From Deltaproteobacteria bacterium (GTDB taxonomy: Bacteria; Desulfobacterota; Desulfomonilia; Desulfomonilales; Desulfomonilaceae): a stretch of 41,431 nucleotides of DNA. The stretch covers positions 1-41,431 of the forward strand of contig VGSG01000031.1 in the NCBI GenBank assembly GCA_016875095.1. The letters are read 5' to 3'. Positions 24,730 through 33,765 of the stretch are shown one piece after another. The notes beneath the pieces are model-generated. The model did not search any database. It worked only from the letters and a program-made list of their open reading frames with translations, and was not told where the DNA came from. Every line of letters starts with the position of its first letter. The stretch's first letter is position 1. The position numbers and the translations under genes are program-made.

Positions 24730-26184
24730 ATGGCTTTGAAAACAGGCGATCAGTACCTCGAATCCCTCGAGGCGCTCGACCTTGAAGCTCATGTATTGGG
24801 AGAAAAGACCGAGCAACTGGCGGAGCACGGGCTCATCGCGCCTTCCCGTAAGGCCGTTGCCTTCACGTACGACGCGGCCCACGACTCGCAGGGTCGGGAG
24901 CTGCTTCGCTCGTACTCACGGTTGTGCAACGACGAAGTCAACCGCTTCACGCACCTCCACGAAAGCTCGGAAGACCTTGTCACCAAGGTGAAGATGCAGC
25001 GCTATTGCGGGGCCATGACAGGCTGCTGTTTCCAGCGCTGTGTGGGTTTGGACGCGGCCAACGCTGTGTACAGCACAACATTCGAGTGCGATAAAAAGCA
25101 CGGCGCCCGTTTTCATAATCGTTTCAGCGATTACTGGAAGTGGATTCAGCAGGAAGACCTCGTGGTGGACGGCGCGATGACCGATCCAAAAGGAGATCGC
25201 GGTCGGCGGCCTAAAGATCAGGTGGATCCGGACCTTTTTCTGAGGGTCAAGGAGCGGCGTTCCGGCGGGGTGGTGATAAACGGGGCCAAGCTGCATCAAA
25301 CAGGTATGCTCAATTCCCACGAAATCCTCATCATGCCCACCATGGGCATGCGTCCCGGCGAGGAGCCCTGGGCCGTCTGCTGCGCGGTCCCTACGAATGC
25401 CACGGGGGTGCGCTACATCTATGGCCGCCAGACCAGCGACACCCGGAAACTGGAGCAACACAAACTGGACGTGGGCAACCCCATCTTTGGCGGCCAGGAG
25501 GTCATGACCGTTTTCGAGGACGTGTTTGTGCCGGAAGAGCGAATATTCTTGGACGGGCAGGTGGACTTTACGGGCATGTTGGTGGAACGGTTCGCGTCTT
25601 ATCATCGCCAGAGCTACGGCGGCTGCAAGGTGGGCGTGGGCGACGTGCTCATTGGGGCCACCGCGTTGATCGCGCGGATGAACGGCGTGGAGAAGGCGAG
25701 CCATATAAGAGAAAAGATCGTGGAAATGGTCCACCTGAACGAAACACTGTACTCGTGCGGCCTTGCCTGCTCCAGCCAGGGGTGGCCCACACTTGCGGGC
25801 AATTATCAAGTCGATCTTCTCCTGGCAAACGTGTGCAAGCTCAACGTTACGCGCTTTCCTTACGAAATCGCTCGCCTGGCCACAGATATTGCCGGGGGCT
25901 TGCTCGGCACCATGCCCGCGGCCGCGGACCTCAACGATCCTGAAACAGGGCCGTACATAAAGAAATACTTGGCGGCCAACCCTCAATATCAGGTTGTGGA
26001 TCGCATGAAGGTCCTCAGATTGATCGAGAATTTGATTGCCGGAGCGGGCGCCGTAGGCTACCTGATCGAGTCTATGCACGGCGCGGGCCCACCCGCGGCG
26101 CAAAGAATTATGATCGAGAGGCAAGCAGAACTGGAATACAAAATGCGACAAGTGATAAACTTGCTCTCCATTACCGAACAATGA
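24730..26184 (+). CDS. abfD: 4-hydroxybutyryl-CoA dehydratase/vinylacetyl-CoA isomerase homologue
   Basis: The 484-residue protein belongs to the FAD- and [4Fe-4S]-containing 4-hydroxybutyryl-CoA dehydratase family (AbfD, HpaB superfamily) and is full length. The cluster ligands are conserved: Cys100 and Cys104 in GCCFQRC, His292 and Cys299 in YHRQSYGGCKVG. Also conserved are VDGAMTDPKGDRG, GAKLHQTG, IYGRQTSDTRK, HLNETLYSCGLACSSQGWPT and the end MHGAGPPAAQRIMI. The reaction is radical-type dehydration of 4-hydroxybutyryl-CoA to crotonyl-CoA and is oxygen-sensitive, which fits an anaerobe. It starts at ATG 24730. The acyl-CoA dehydrogenase gene follows after 24 bp. A different 4-hydroxyacyl- or vinylacetyl-type substrate cannot be excluded. 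Confidence 0.88.
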   Translation: MALKTGDQYLESLEALDLEAHVLGEKTEQLAEHGLIAPSRKAVAFTYDAAHDSQGRELLRSYSRLCNDEVNRFTHLHESSEDLVTKVKMQRYCGAMTGCCFQRCVGLDAANAVYSTTFECDKKHGARFHNRFSDYWKWIQQEDLVVDGAMTDPKGDRGRRPKDQVDPDLFLRVKERRSGGVVINGAKLHQTGMLNSHEILIMPTMGMRPGEEPWAVCCAVPTNATGVRYIYGRQTSDTRKLEQHKLDVGNPIFGGQEVMTVFEDVFVPEERIFLDGQVDFTGMLVERFASYHRQSYGGCKVGVGDVLIGATALIARMNGVEKASHIREKIVEMVHLNETLYSCGLACSSQGWPTLAGNYQVDLLLANVCKLNVTRFPYEIARLATDIAGGLLGTMPAAADLNDPETGPYIKKYLAANPQYQVVDRMKVLRLIENLIAGAGAVGYLIESMHGAGPPAAQRIMIERQAELEYKMRQVINLLSITEQ

Positions 26185-26208
26185 CCTGATCTGTTAAGGA
26201 GGGACGAT

Positions 26209-27348
26209 ATGGATTTTGATCTGACTGAAGAACAGCGCATGATTCAAGACATGGCGTATAAGTTCGCGTCCAACGAGTTTCCCACGTATTCCCAGGAGTG
26301 CGACCGAGAAGAAAAATGGCCTCGTGACCTCTGGAAAAAGGCCTGTGAGGCCGGCCTGGTGGGCCCGGTCATACCGGAAGAGTATGGCGGCCCCGGCTAT
26401 GGCTTCTTGGAAGCCGCCCTGGTTACCGAGCAGCTCAGTCGAGTGGATATGGGGCTTTGCCTTGCCACCACGGCCACGGTTTTCGGCTCCGAGCACATCG
26501 TGTTATTCGGCGCCGAAGCGCAAAAGAAGAAGTACCTGCCTCCATTGGTCGCGGGGGAAGCGATCTCCGCAGGCGCGTTCACCGAGCCGGACGCGGGCAC
26601 CGACGTGGCCGCCGGCCGCACAAAGGCGGTGAAAGACGGGAATGACTACGTGATCAACGGCACCAAGATGTTCATCACAAACGGGACGATCTGCGACTAC
26701 TACGTTGTTTTCTGCGTTACCAATCCTGAAGCGGAGAAAAGACACCAACGTCACAGCCTCATCATCGTTGAATCGAACCTGCCCGGGGTCTCCAGCACCA
26801 AGATTCGCGGCAAAATGGGTATTCGAGCCAGCGACACGGCCGAAGTGGTGTTCGAGGACGTGAGGGTGTCCCAGGAGAACCTGGTGGGTGAAGAGGGCCG
26901 CGGTTTCCATCAGCTCATGCACTTTTTCGACGCGACGCGCACCACCGTGGCCGCGCAAGGGGTGGGCGTGGCCCAAGGCGCTCTGGACCGGACACTCCGA
27001 TACGTGCAAGAGCGGAAGACATTTGGGCAGCCTTTGGCCTCATATCAGGGAGTTCAGTTTCAACTCGCGGAAATGGCCACAAAGATCGAACTGGCCCGAA
27101 ACATCACGTACAAAGCCGCGTGGTACGTGGATCAGGGCAGGACAAATCCTTCGCTGAACGCGATGGCCAAGTACTTTGCCGGGGAAATGGCGGTCTGGGT
27201 TTGCGACAAGGCACTCCAGTTGCACGGAGGCTACGGATACATCGACGAGTACGATGTGCAACGGTCCTATCGTGACGCCAAGATCCTGGAGATCTATGAA
27301 GGCGCCAAGGAAGCCGAGAAGATGACCATATCCCGCCGATTGTTCTGA
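26209..27348 (+). CDS. Acyl-CoA dehydrogenase
   Basis: ATG 26209 follows AAGGAGG. The 379-residue flavoprotein has all parts of the family: MDFDLTEEQRMIQDMAYKFA, the FAD-binding AFTEPDAGTDVAAGRTKAV and MFITNGTICDYYVV, GIRASDTAEVVFEDVRVSQE, RKTFGQPLASYQGVQFQLAE and LHGGYGYIDEY. The probable catalytic Glu is in EIYEGAKEAEK (about E364), where relatives read YEGTSEIQR. It oxidises an acyl-CoA to the 2,3-enoyl-CoA with FAD, passing electrons to ETF. It is the last gene of the plus-strand cluster and ends before two strong hairpins. Confidence 0.9.
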   Translation: MDFDLTEEQRMIQDMAYKFASNEFPTYSQECDREEKWPRDLWKKACEAGLVGPVIPEEYGGPGYGFLEAALVTEQLSRVDMGLCLATTATVFGSEHIVLFGAEAQKKKYLPPLVAGEAISAGAFTEPDAGTDVAAGRTKAVKDGNDYVINGTKMFITNGTICDYYVVFCVTNPEAEKRHQRHSLIIVESNLPGVSSTKIRGKMGIRASDTAEVVFEDVRVSQENLVGEEGRGFHQLMHFFDATRTTVAAQGVGVAQGALDRTLRYVQERKTFGQPLASYQGVQFQLAEMATKIELARNITYKAAWYVDQGRTNPSLNAMAKYFAGEMAVWVCDKALQLHGGYGYIDEYDVQRSYRDAKILEIYEGAKEAEKMTISRRLF

Positions 27349-27401
27349 GTCGGAATGCCCGCCCGCGTTTACACAAATCCATAAGCTTCGGACGCAGTCG
27401 C

Positions 27402-27434
27402 CGGGGAGACCCTTTTTGCGAAGGGTCCTCCCCG
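27402..27434 (+). terminator. Hairpin after acyl-CoA dehydrogenase (GGGGAGGCCC family)
   Basis: CGGGGAG-ACCCTT (27402-27414) pairs with AAGGGT-CCTCCCCG (27421-27434) around a TTTGCG loop, about 13 base pairs with one bulge. There is no strong U-tract, so it may work as an mRNA 3'-end stabiliser or a weak terminator. It is one of four related hairpins here. Confidence 0.65.
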
Positions 27435-27464
27435 TCGCTCACCATTAACTTGTTTGATGGCGCA

Positions 27465-27520
27465 GTTCCTATGAAAGGGCTCGGCATGAAGCGCCCTTGG
27501 TCGAGTTTACGTATGGGGAG
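27465..27520 (+). repeat. 56-bp dispersed intergenic repeat, copy B
   Basis: Ungapped match to 22301-22356. In both copies the same frame would encode VPMKxLGxKRPWSxLxMG, but the differences are not mainly synonymous, so a noncoding repeat is the simpler reading. Confidence 0.7.
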
Positions 27521-27521
27521 G

Positions 27522-27551
27522 TTTGGAGGGGAAATGAGTCTCCCCTCCAAA
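27522..27551. terminator. Strong perfect hairpin between convergent units
   Basis: TTTGGAGGGGA (27522-27532) and TCCCCTCCAAA (27541-27551) pair over 11 bp with an 8-nt loop. It lies between the plus-strand acyl-CoA cluster and the minus-strand crotonase gene, so it could act as a bidirectional terminator; flanking T/A bases at the arms are short. Confidence 0.55.
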
Positions 27552-27682
27552 TTATTGCGCAACGATGCGCTCTCGCTACCCATCTCCGAGGCGAAGCCCC
27601 GAAGCGCCGGCCAAAGGCGAGCGCTTTCATGACTCGTTGTAGCTAATTGACCATCGGAGTCGGTATGAGAGCCAAAATGGTA

Positions 27683-28453
27683 TCAGAATGCGCCGTGCTT
27701 ACCTTCTCCGGAGGCGAAGCGTTGCGCGCCGGAGAGAGTTTCTCCGCTGGTGATGACTTTCACGCCTCGTTCAAACTCGTTCTTTATGGCCTCATCCCAT
27801 GACAGGTCCCATTGTTCGTATGCGCTCAATCGGTCGCTGCGCATACACAATTGGGGAAATGACGCAATTTGAGCCGCGAGTGCTTGGGCTTCGGCTTTCG
27901 CCCGGCCATCAGCCACGACGCGATTTACCAGACCGAATTCTAGCGCTTCCTGTGCTCCAACAGGCCGCCCAGTCAGGATTAGATCGAGGGCGCGGCTCAT
28001 GCCAATAAGACGCGGCAGGCGGATCGTGCCTCCATCAATGAGCGGCACACCAAAACGACGACAGAAAATTCCCAGGGTCGCGGTCTCTTCCATGACCCTT
28101 AGGTCGCACCAGAGGGCAAGCTCCAGGCCGCCTGCGACCGCGTACCCTGATATGGCCGCGATCACCGGCTTGCTCAGCCTCAATCGGCTGGGACCCATGG
28201 GCGCGTCTCCTTGAGGGTCCAGGCGGTTGTGGCGGGCTTCCTGAGGATTTGAGAAGGCCTTGAGGTCCGCGCCTGCGCAAAAGTGACCGCCGGCCCCGCA
28301 GAAGACAGCCACGTACGCGTCATCGTCTGCGTCGAACTGGCGAAAAGCCTGCGCAATTTCCTGCGCGGTGGGCCCGTCTACCGCATTTCTCAATTCGGGT
28401 CGATCAAGGATCACCGTGGTGACACGATCGTTTTTCTCTACACGTACCGGCAT
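27683..28453 (-). CDS. Crotonase-family (enoyl-CoA hydratase/isomerase) protein
   Basis: ATG 28453 follows AGGAGG by six bases. The 256-residue protein has the crotonase fold marks: GHFCAGADLKAF (CoA-binding and oxyanion region), VIAAISGYAVAGGLELALWCD and GVPLIDGGTIRLPRLIGMSR. Glu111 matches the first catalytic Glu of enoyl-CoA hydratase (GGxELA), but the position of the second Glu, 20 residues on, is Cys131 in IFCRRFG. Standard hydration chemistry is therefore doubtful; isomerase, hydrolase or other crotonase activity is possible. It faces the acyl-CoA cluster on the opposite strand and may serve the same pathway. Confidence 0.82.
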   Translation of the reverse strand: MPVRVEKNDRVTTVILDRPELRNAVDGPTAQEIAQAFRQFDADDDAYVAVFCGAGGHFCAGADLKAFSNPQEARHNRLDPQGDAPMGPSRLRLSKPVIAAISGYAVAGGLELALWCDLRVMEETATLGIFCRRFGVPLIDGGTIRLPRLIGMSRALDLILTGRPVGAQEALEFGLVNRVVADGRAKAEAQALAAQIASFPQLCMRSDRLSAYEQWDLSWDEAIKNEFERGVKVITSGETLSGAQRFASGEGKHGAF

Positions 28454-28618
28454 TGCAGCCTCCTGTCCGGCCGAACGCTTTTCTGGTAATGGACACCTTC
28501 CTTCGATTGCTTGTGACGATATTTGTATGAATTCGCGCAAAATGGGGCGGGAGACAATAAAAAGGAGTGAGCAAGATGTCGTGGCCCCGCTTGCTCCGCG
28601 GGCGCCGCATCGCGTGCG

Positions 28619-28654
28619 AAAAAAGACCGCGAATCCCGCGCTCCGCGGGACGGT
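28619..28654 (-). terminator. Rho-independent terminator of the hox operon
   Basis: On the minus strand ACCG-TCCCGCG pairs with CGCGGGA-(TTCG)-CGGT across a GAG loop, followed at once by CTTTTTT. It lies 65 bp after the hoxH stop. A strong GC stem plus U-run is the classical form. Confidence 0.7.
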
Positions 28655-28719
28655 TCCCCCGGATCGGATCAGGAGTCACCACATCCTACATTGGCTCACA
28701 GCGCGTGAGACCTCTTTCG

Positions 28720-30138
28720 TCACGCTATTTCGTGCAGGACAGTCCCGTCACGCGCCACGAGCTCGATCCGCAGCGGCAATCGTCCCAGTGCGTGGGTCGA
28801 ACAGCTCAGGCACGGATCAAAGGCTCTCACAACGGCTTCCACTCGGTTGAGCGCGCCCTCGGATATGGTGTCGCCATTGATAAAGCGCTTGGCGACCTGG
28901 AGAACCCCACGGCTCATGGCTAAATTATTGTTGCCGGTGGCTACGATGAAGTTGGCCCACCGGATCAAGCCCTTATCGTCGACTCGGTAGTGATGGAAAA
29001 GCGTGCCTCTGGGCGCCTCCACTACGCCGACCCCCTCGTTGTAGTTCGGCTGCGCGAAGACCCGCACGCGGGCGTTGAGAATGTAAGGTTCATTCAACAG
29101 GGATTCGATGGTTTCAATCGCGTACAGGATTTCGATGAGCCGCGCATAATGGTTGTGGAACGAACTGAGCACCGGCCCGCGATCAAGCTCTCGAAACTCG
29201 GCCCACTCCTGGTCGGCCAGAGGAGTGCCGCAGCCACCGCACACATTCAAGCGCGCGGCCGGTCCTACCCGGTAAATGCCTTCCGGATAACCCAGAGGTT
29301 TGTAAAAGGGGGATTTGAGATACGACCAGGGCTCGGGCGCCTCGCCGATATATAATTGATAATGGGCAGGATCCACGTTTTCCACGACCACGTTTCCTTT
29401 GTAGTCGATCAAGCGAAGCGTGCCGTCGATGTGCTCCAGATTGCCTTCCTTGTTTACAAGAGCCATAAACAAGGTGGGGAAATTCGCAAAGGTGCGTATT
29501 TCTTCCCGGTGGTTTTCCAGGGAAGCCTTGAACCAAGTCAGGGTTTTTCTCGTGATCTCCAGGGCTTGCGGAAGAAGCGCCAGAATGAATTTTCTGGTCT
29601 CCTCGGTAAGTGGAGAACTCACGCCCCCGGGAACCACCCATGTTGGATGAATTCGCTTGCCTGCCACGGCTTGGATAATCTCTTGCCCTATCTTCCGGAG
29701 GTTAATCCCATCCATTGCCAGGTCCGGATGAGCTTCCAGCAGCCCCAGGATGTTGCGTTTTGCCGGATCCGAGTCCAAGCCCAGCACCAGATCAGGCGCA
29801 GAGAGGTGGAAGAAACTCAACGCGTGGGACTGAATCAACTGACCGCAGTTGAGCAAGCGTCTCAGCTTGAGCGCAGTGTCGGGAATGCGAACCCCGAGGA
29901 TGCTGTCGCATGCCGTGGCTGAAGCGATGGAATGAATGATGGGACAAATCCCGCATATTCGCTGGGTAAGGGACGGCATTTCATAAAACGGTCGTCCCTC
30001 GCAGAATTTCTCGAAACCACGGAACTGGGTCACGTGAAAGCGCGCATCGCTCACGCTGCCGTCGTCATCGACGACGATGGTGATTTTGCCGTGGCCTTCG
30101 ATCCGAGTTATGGGCTCGATGACAATGTTCTTCGCCAT
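28720..30138 (-). CDS. hoxH: NiFe hydrogenase large subunit HoxH
   Basis: The 472-residue catalytic subunit carries the Ni-Fe ligands in L1 [11 protein letters not shown] (Cys62, Cys65) and L2 [13 protein letters not shown] (Cys443, Cys446), and the N-terminal ITRIEGHGK. The C-terminal 23 residues after His449 are the expected propeptide removed by a maturation protease, whose gene is not in the window. The NAD-linked cytoplasmic type (group 3d) follows from the neighbours hoxEFU rather than from this subunit alone. It is the last gene of the operon, 16 bp after hoxY and before a terminator. Confidence 0.92.
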   Translation of the reverse strand: MAKNIVIEPITRIEGHGKITIVVDDDGSVSDARFHVTQFRGFEKFCEGRPFYEMPSLTQRICGICPIIHSIASATACDSILGVRIPDTALKLRRLLNCGQLIQSHALSFFHLSAPDLVLGLDSDPAKRNILGLLEAHPDLAMDGINLRKIGQEIIQAVAGKRIHPTWVVPGGVSSPLTEETRKFILALLPQALEITRKTLTWFKASLENHREEIRTFANFPTLFMALVNKEGNLEHIDGTLRLIDYKGNVVVENVDPAHYQLYIGEAPEPWSYLKSPFYKPLGYPEGIYRVGPAARLNVCGGCGTPLADQEWAEFRELDRGPVLSSFHNHYARLIEILYAIETIESLLNEPYILNARVRVFAQPNYNEGVGVVEAPRGTLFHHYRVDDKGLIRWANFIVATGNNNLAMSRGVLQVAKRFINGDTISEGALNRVEAVVRAFDPCLSCSTHALGRLPLRIELVARDGTVLHEIA

Positions 30139-30154
30139 GAGGGTGACTCCGCGA

Positions 30155-30688
30155 TTAGGCTCCGAAACGGGTTTTTTGTGTGAGATCGGGCATCCGTCCT
30201 TCCAGAAGCTCGGTGAGCACGTAAAGGATCGCCTCCGACGGCGGCGGACAGCCCGGCAGGAACACTTCCACGTCGATCAGTTCATGAACAGGACGAGCCT
30301 GCGGTAACAGGCGAGGAATACCCAACGTGGGAATGCCCTCGTTAATGGTTGCATTCTCCAGGTATCCTCGCGCGAGCACGTCATCAACTTTGAACTGGTT
30401 GCGCATTCCCGGGACATTGGCGGTTACCGCGCAGTCCCCGAAAGAGACAACGATCTTCGAGCGTTCTCTAATATGACGGATCTGCTCTTCAGCTTCGTCG
30501 CTGCTCACCGCTCCCTCAACGAGGGTCACATGCACATCTCGGGGGAACTCCTTGACGTCCGCGATGGGGCTGTACACCAGGTCAATTTGAGCGGCCACAT
30601 CAGCGAATCCTTCGTCCAGGTCGAGCAGGGACATGTGGCATCCCGAGCAGCCGTCAAGCCAAACTGTGGCTAACCGCACCTTATTCAT
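30155..30688 (-). CDS. hoxY: NiFe hydrogenase small subunit HoxY
   Basis: The 177-residue protein is short, as in HoxY, and has no Tat signal, so the enzyme is cytoplasmic. Cysteines for the single proximal [4Fe-4S] cluster are seen in WLDGCSGC (Cys14, Cys17), SFGDCAV and FLPGCPPPSEAI. It passes electrons from HoxH to the HoxU/HoxF diaphorase. Gaps to hoxU and hoxH are 16 bp each. Confidence 0.92.
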   Translation of the reverse strand: MNKVRLATVWLDGCSGCHMSLLDLDEGFADVAAQIDLVYSPIADVKEFPRDVHVTLVEGAVSSDEAEEQIRHIRERSKIVVSFGDCAVTANVPGMRNQFKVDDVLARGYLENATINEGIPTLGIPRLLPQARPVHELIDVEVFLPGCPPPSEAILYVLTELLEGRMPDLTQKTRFGA

Positions 30689-30704
30689 GTGAGCCTCTCG
30701 TTTC

Positions 30705-31469
30705 TCATTTGCGCCCTTCTCCGCGCATCATCTGGAGGTAGGGCAGAAACTGTCTGCGTTTGGTCATTTCCGCGACTGATTTTCCCTTTTCAGAGAGAGC
30801 TCCCGTGGGGCAGACTTGCACGCATTTTCCGCAGCCTGTGCAGGTTTCCGAAGACCCCCAGGGCTGATTCAGATCGGTGATGACTCGGCTGGTGATCCCG
30901 CGGCCCATGATGTCCCAAGTGTGCGCGCCTTCGATCTCGTCGCAGACCCGCACGCATCTCATGCAGAGCACGCATCGATTGTGGTCCACGGAAAACCGGG
31001 GATGGCTCGCGTCCACAAGCTGTTTGGGATAAAGATAATCGTAACGGACATGGGTCATGCCCAGTTCCGTAGCAAGCGCCTGAAGGTCGCAATGGCCGTT
31101 GGAGACGCATACGGAGCAGACGTGGTTTCGCTCCGAGAAGATAAGTTCCAAAATTTTCCGACGATATTCAATCACGCGATCCGAGTTGGTGACCACTTCC
31201 ATGTCTTGCCGCGCCAGAGTCACGCAGGAAGGCAGCACTCTGGGCGCGCCTTTTACGTCCACAATGCACAACCGGCAAGCTCCCCGAAGCGAGAGCCCCT
31301 CCATGTGGCACAAAGTCGGAATATAGATGCCGTTTTGCCGGGCAACTGACAGCACTGTCTCGTCTTCGCGCGCCGTGAGCAGGCGATTGTCAATCGTCAT
31401 CGTGAAGATGCGAGCGGGGTTGGCATCATTTCCTAGTTTCTTTCCGGTAAGCGACGTCGGTTCTTTCAT
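30705..31469 (-). CDS. hoxU: Diaphorase iron-sulfur subunit HoxU
   Basis: The 254-residue protein resembles the N-terminal part of NuoG: a [2Fe-2S] ferredoxin domain ([20 protein letters not shown]), the [15 protein letters not shown]-like cluster segment (HVCSVC), and two [4Fe-4S] ferredoxin motifs ([13 protein letters not shown] and [16 protein letters not shown]). It links the hydrogenase module HoxYH to HoxF. Its ATG overlaps the hoxF stop by four bases. Confidence 0.92.
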   Translation of the reverse strand: MKEPTSLTGKKLGNDANPARIFTMTIDNRLLTAREDETVLSVARQNGIYIPTLCHMEGLSLRGACRLCIVDVKGAPRVLPSCVTLARQDMEVVTNSDRVIEYRRKILELIFSERNHVCSVCVSNGHCDLQALATELGMTHVRYDYLYPKQLVDASHPRFSVDHNRCVLCMRCVRVCDEIEGAHTWDIMGRGITSRVITDLNQPWGSSETCTGCGKCVQVCPTGALSEKGKSVAEMTKRRQFLPYLQMMRGEGRK

Positions 31470-33118
31470 ACCGCCTCCCTGGCTTCATGGATTTTGCACG
31501 CTTCGGCGGGACAGCGCTTCTCTTCGATGTGAGCCACGTACTCGTCCCGGAAATAGCGGAGCGTGCTCATGATCGGGTTCGGAGCAGTCTGACCCAGGCC
31601 GCACAAGCTCGTATTTTTGAGCAGGTCGGAAAGATCTTCGAGCATATCGAGGTCGGACAGCTTGCCTTCGCCCTTCGTGATTCGATTCAGCAGGTGGTAT
31701 ATCTGCGATGTTCCCACGCGGCAGGGCACACATTTGCCGCAGGACTCGGACATGCAGAATTCCATGAAGAAATGAGCCACATCCACCATGCAGGAGGTGT
31801 CGTCCATTACTATCAGACCTCCCGAACCCATGATGGAACCCACCGAAGCCAAGGACTCATAGTCCACAGCCATGTCGAGAAATTGCTCCGGAATGCAGCC
31901 TCCTGATGGACCTCCGGTCTGAACGGCTTTGAACGCTCGGTCCCCGGGGATACCTCCCCCTATCTGAAAGACGATCTCTCTGAGGGTGGTTCCCATCGGC
32001 ACTTCGATCAAGCCGGTGTTGTTTACCCTGCCGGCCAGGGCAAAGACCTTGGTCCCCTTGCTCTTCTCAGTCCCGATTGTGGCGAACCACTTCCCACCCT
32101 TACGGATGATGGGAGGGATATTGGCAAAGGTCTCCACGTTGTTGATGAGGGTGGGCTGACCCCAGAGCCCAAATTCCGCAGGGAATGGAGGTCTCGGGCG
32201 GGGGCGCCCCCCCCTGCCTTCGATAGAGGCGATCAGCGCGGTCTCTTCTCCACAGACAAACGCGCCGGCCCCTAATCGCACATTGATGTCAAAACTGAAC
32301 TGAGAGTTGAAAACGTTGTTGCCCAGCACTCCGAGATGCCGGGCCTGCGAGATCGCGGTGCGTACGCGCTGGACTGCGAGCGGATACTCAGCCCGAACAT
32401 AAATAAATCCTGTGTTCGCGCCCACCGCGTACGCGGCCACGGCCATGCCTTCGATGACCCGGTGCGGATCGCTCTCCAGAATACTCCGATCCATGAATGC
32501 GCCTGGATCGCCCTCGTCGGCATTGCACACGACAAACTTGTTCCCGTTTGAGGCCTTGGCGACCGCCGTCCATTTCACCCCGGTCGGGAAACCGGCGCCG
32601 CCTCGACCGCGTAACCCGCTGGCCAGCACCTGCTCGATTACTTCAGAAGGACGCATCATGCGCAACGCGTTGTAAAGGGCCTTATAACCGTCTTCAGCGA
32701 TGTAATCCTCGATACGTTCGGGGTCGATCCTGCCGCTGTTCTCAAGCACGATCTTGGGCTGCTGCTCAAAGAACGGCCTTGAAGACGCACAATCAAGGCG
32801 AGGAATGGGCGCGCCGCCGAGTGATTCCAAAATTTCCGAAACGTCGGGCGCCCCAACCCCTCGATAATAGGTCCCGTCGGGCTGTATGGAGATCAGCGGG
32901 CCGGCCGCGCACAGGCCAAGACATCCGACACCCTTGACACTGCACCAGTTCTCCCATCCGCGGCGACTGACCTCTTTTTCAAAAGCTTCTTTCAGCACGC
33001 CGCTTTGGCAGGAGAGGCACCCTGCGGCAACGCAGACGTTTATCTGATAGGTGAAGCTTTCTCGTTTGTCTTTCTCAATTCTGGCAATGCCTTCCAGATC
33101 TTCAATGCTGAGTGTCAT
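31466..33118 (-). CDS. hoxF: Diaphorase NAD(P)H/FMN subunit HoxF
   Basis: ATG 33118 overlaps the hoxE stop by four bases; upstream in-frame starts lie inside hoxE. The 550-residue protein has a thioredoxin-like [2Fe-2S] N-terminus ([24 protein letters not shown]), a NuoF core with the FMN/NADH-binding [14 protein letters not shown] and [32 protein letters not shown], and the [4Fe-4S] motif [13 protein letters not shown]. It reduces NAD(P)+ with electrons from H2 or the reverse. Formate-dehydrogenase-linked NuoF homologues look alike, but hoxYH follow directly. Confidence 0.92.
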   Translation of the reverse strand: MTLSIEDLEGIARIEKDKRESFTYQINVCVAAGCLSCQSGVLKEAFEKEVSRRGWENWCSVKGVGCLGLCAAGPLISIQPDGTYYRGVGAPDVSEILESLGGAPIPRLDCASSRPFFEQQPKIVLENSGRIDPERIEDYIAEDGYKALYNALRMMRPSEVIEQVLASGLRGRGGAGFPTGVKWTAVAKASNGNKFVVCNADEGDPGAFMDRSILESDPHRVIEGMAVAAYAVGANTGFIYVRAEYPLAVQRVRTAISQARHLGVLGNNVFNSQFSFDINVRLGAGAFVCGEETALIASIEGRGGRPRPRPPFPAEFGLWGQPTLINNVETFANIPPIIRKGGKWFATIGTEKSKGTKVFALAGRVNNTGLIEVPMGTTLREIVFQIGGGIPGDRAFKAVQTGGPSGGCIPEQFLDMAVDYESLASVGSIMGSGGLIVMDDTSCMVDVAHFFMEFCMSESCGKCVPCRVGTSQIYHLLNRITKGEGKLSDLDMLEDLSDLLKNTSLCGLGQTAPNPIMSTLRYFRDEYVAHIEEKRCPAEACKIHEAREAV

Positions 33119-33681
33119 GGTTCGTCCACCTCTCCGCGCAGGGGAACTCGCTCGCTGGTCTCTTCGTTCCGCCATACTTCCATGCGATCCAGCACAGCAG
33201 TGGGAGTCATCTTTCCGCAGACCTGGCCGTCAAGGACCACAGCAGGCGCAAGACCGCAGGAGCCAAGACATCGTGCGGTGAGCAGTGACACCTTCCCGTC
33301 CGGAGTCGTCTCACCCGGAGCAATACCTACTTTTTTTGCGATCGAGCCCAGGATGCCGGATGCGCCGGAGATGTAACAGGCGGTCCCTTTGCACACCACA
33401 CACGTGTGCTCGCCCGGCGGCTGGAGCGTGAAGTAACTATAGAATGTGGCCACTCCGTACACGACGCTCAGGGGCACTCTAAGCGAATTTGCCACATACT
33501 TCAGCGCGTCCGGATCCAAAAAGCCGAAGTATTCCTGCACCGAGTGAAGAGTTTCGATGAGCGCGTGAGGTTGATTGCCGTGCAGGCGCATGGTCCTATT
33601 GACCAAGCGCCAGCGCTTATCTTCTGTGGGCATGGAGGCCCCCTCTTTCGAGGGTGAAGATCTTTCTTGCAGGCTTTCCAT
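33115..33681 (-). CDS. hoxE: Diaphorase 24-kDa-like subunit HoxE
   Basis: The 188-residue NuoE-like protein carries a thioredoxin-fold [2Fe-2S] site: CVVCKGTACYISGA and ARCLGSCGLAPAVV. The helical N-terminal part contains LIETLHSVQEYFGFLDPDAL. ATG 33681 follows GAGGA; an internal ATG at 33633 is an alternative start. It is the first hox gene and lies 84 bp after the ankyrin gene. Confidence 0.9.
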   Translation of the reverse strand: MESLQERSSPSKEGASMPTEDKRWRLVNRTMRLHGNQPHALIETLHSVQEYFGFLDPDALKYVANSLRVPLSVVYGVATFYSYFTLQPPGEHTCVVCKGTACYISGASGILGSIAKKVGIAPGETTPDGKVSLLTARCLGSCGLAPAVVLDGQVCGKMTPTAVLDRMEVWRNEETSERVPLRGEVDEP

Positions 33682-33765
33682 GTTCTGATCCTCATCCGAG
33701 AGAATAGTGGAATTTGTCTGCTGTCGGCGCTGCTCAAGCCCGCATAGGAAGGCTTGCGCAGCCTC

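Noticed and set aside
24916-26181. 421-codon minus-strand frame
   Set aside because: Lies entirely opposite the 4-hydroxybutyryl-CoA dehydratase gene; open only through codon bias.
27450-27632. Possible small protein gene VPMKxLGxKRPWS shared with 22241-22438
   Set aside because: The two copies agree only over the 56-bp repeat and substitutions are not mainly silent; treated as a repeat.
31466-33681. Complex I or formate dehydrogenase reading of the NuoE/F/G-like genes
   Set aside because: The directly following genes are HoxY and HoxH with NiFe ligands, so a hydrogenase diaphorase is the better call.
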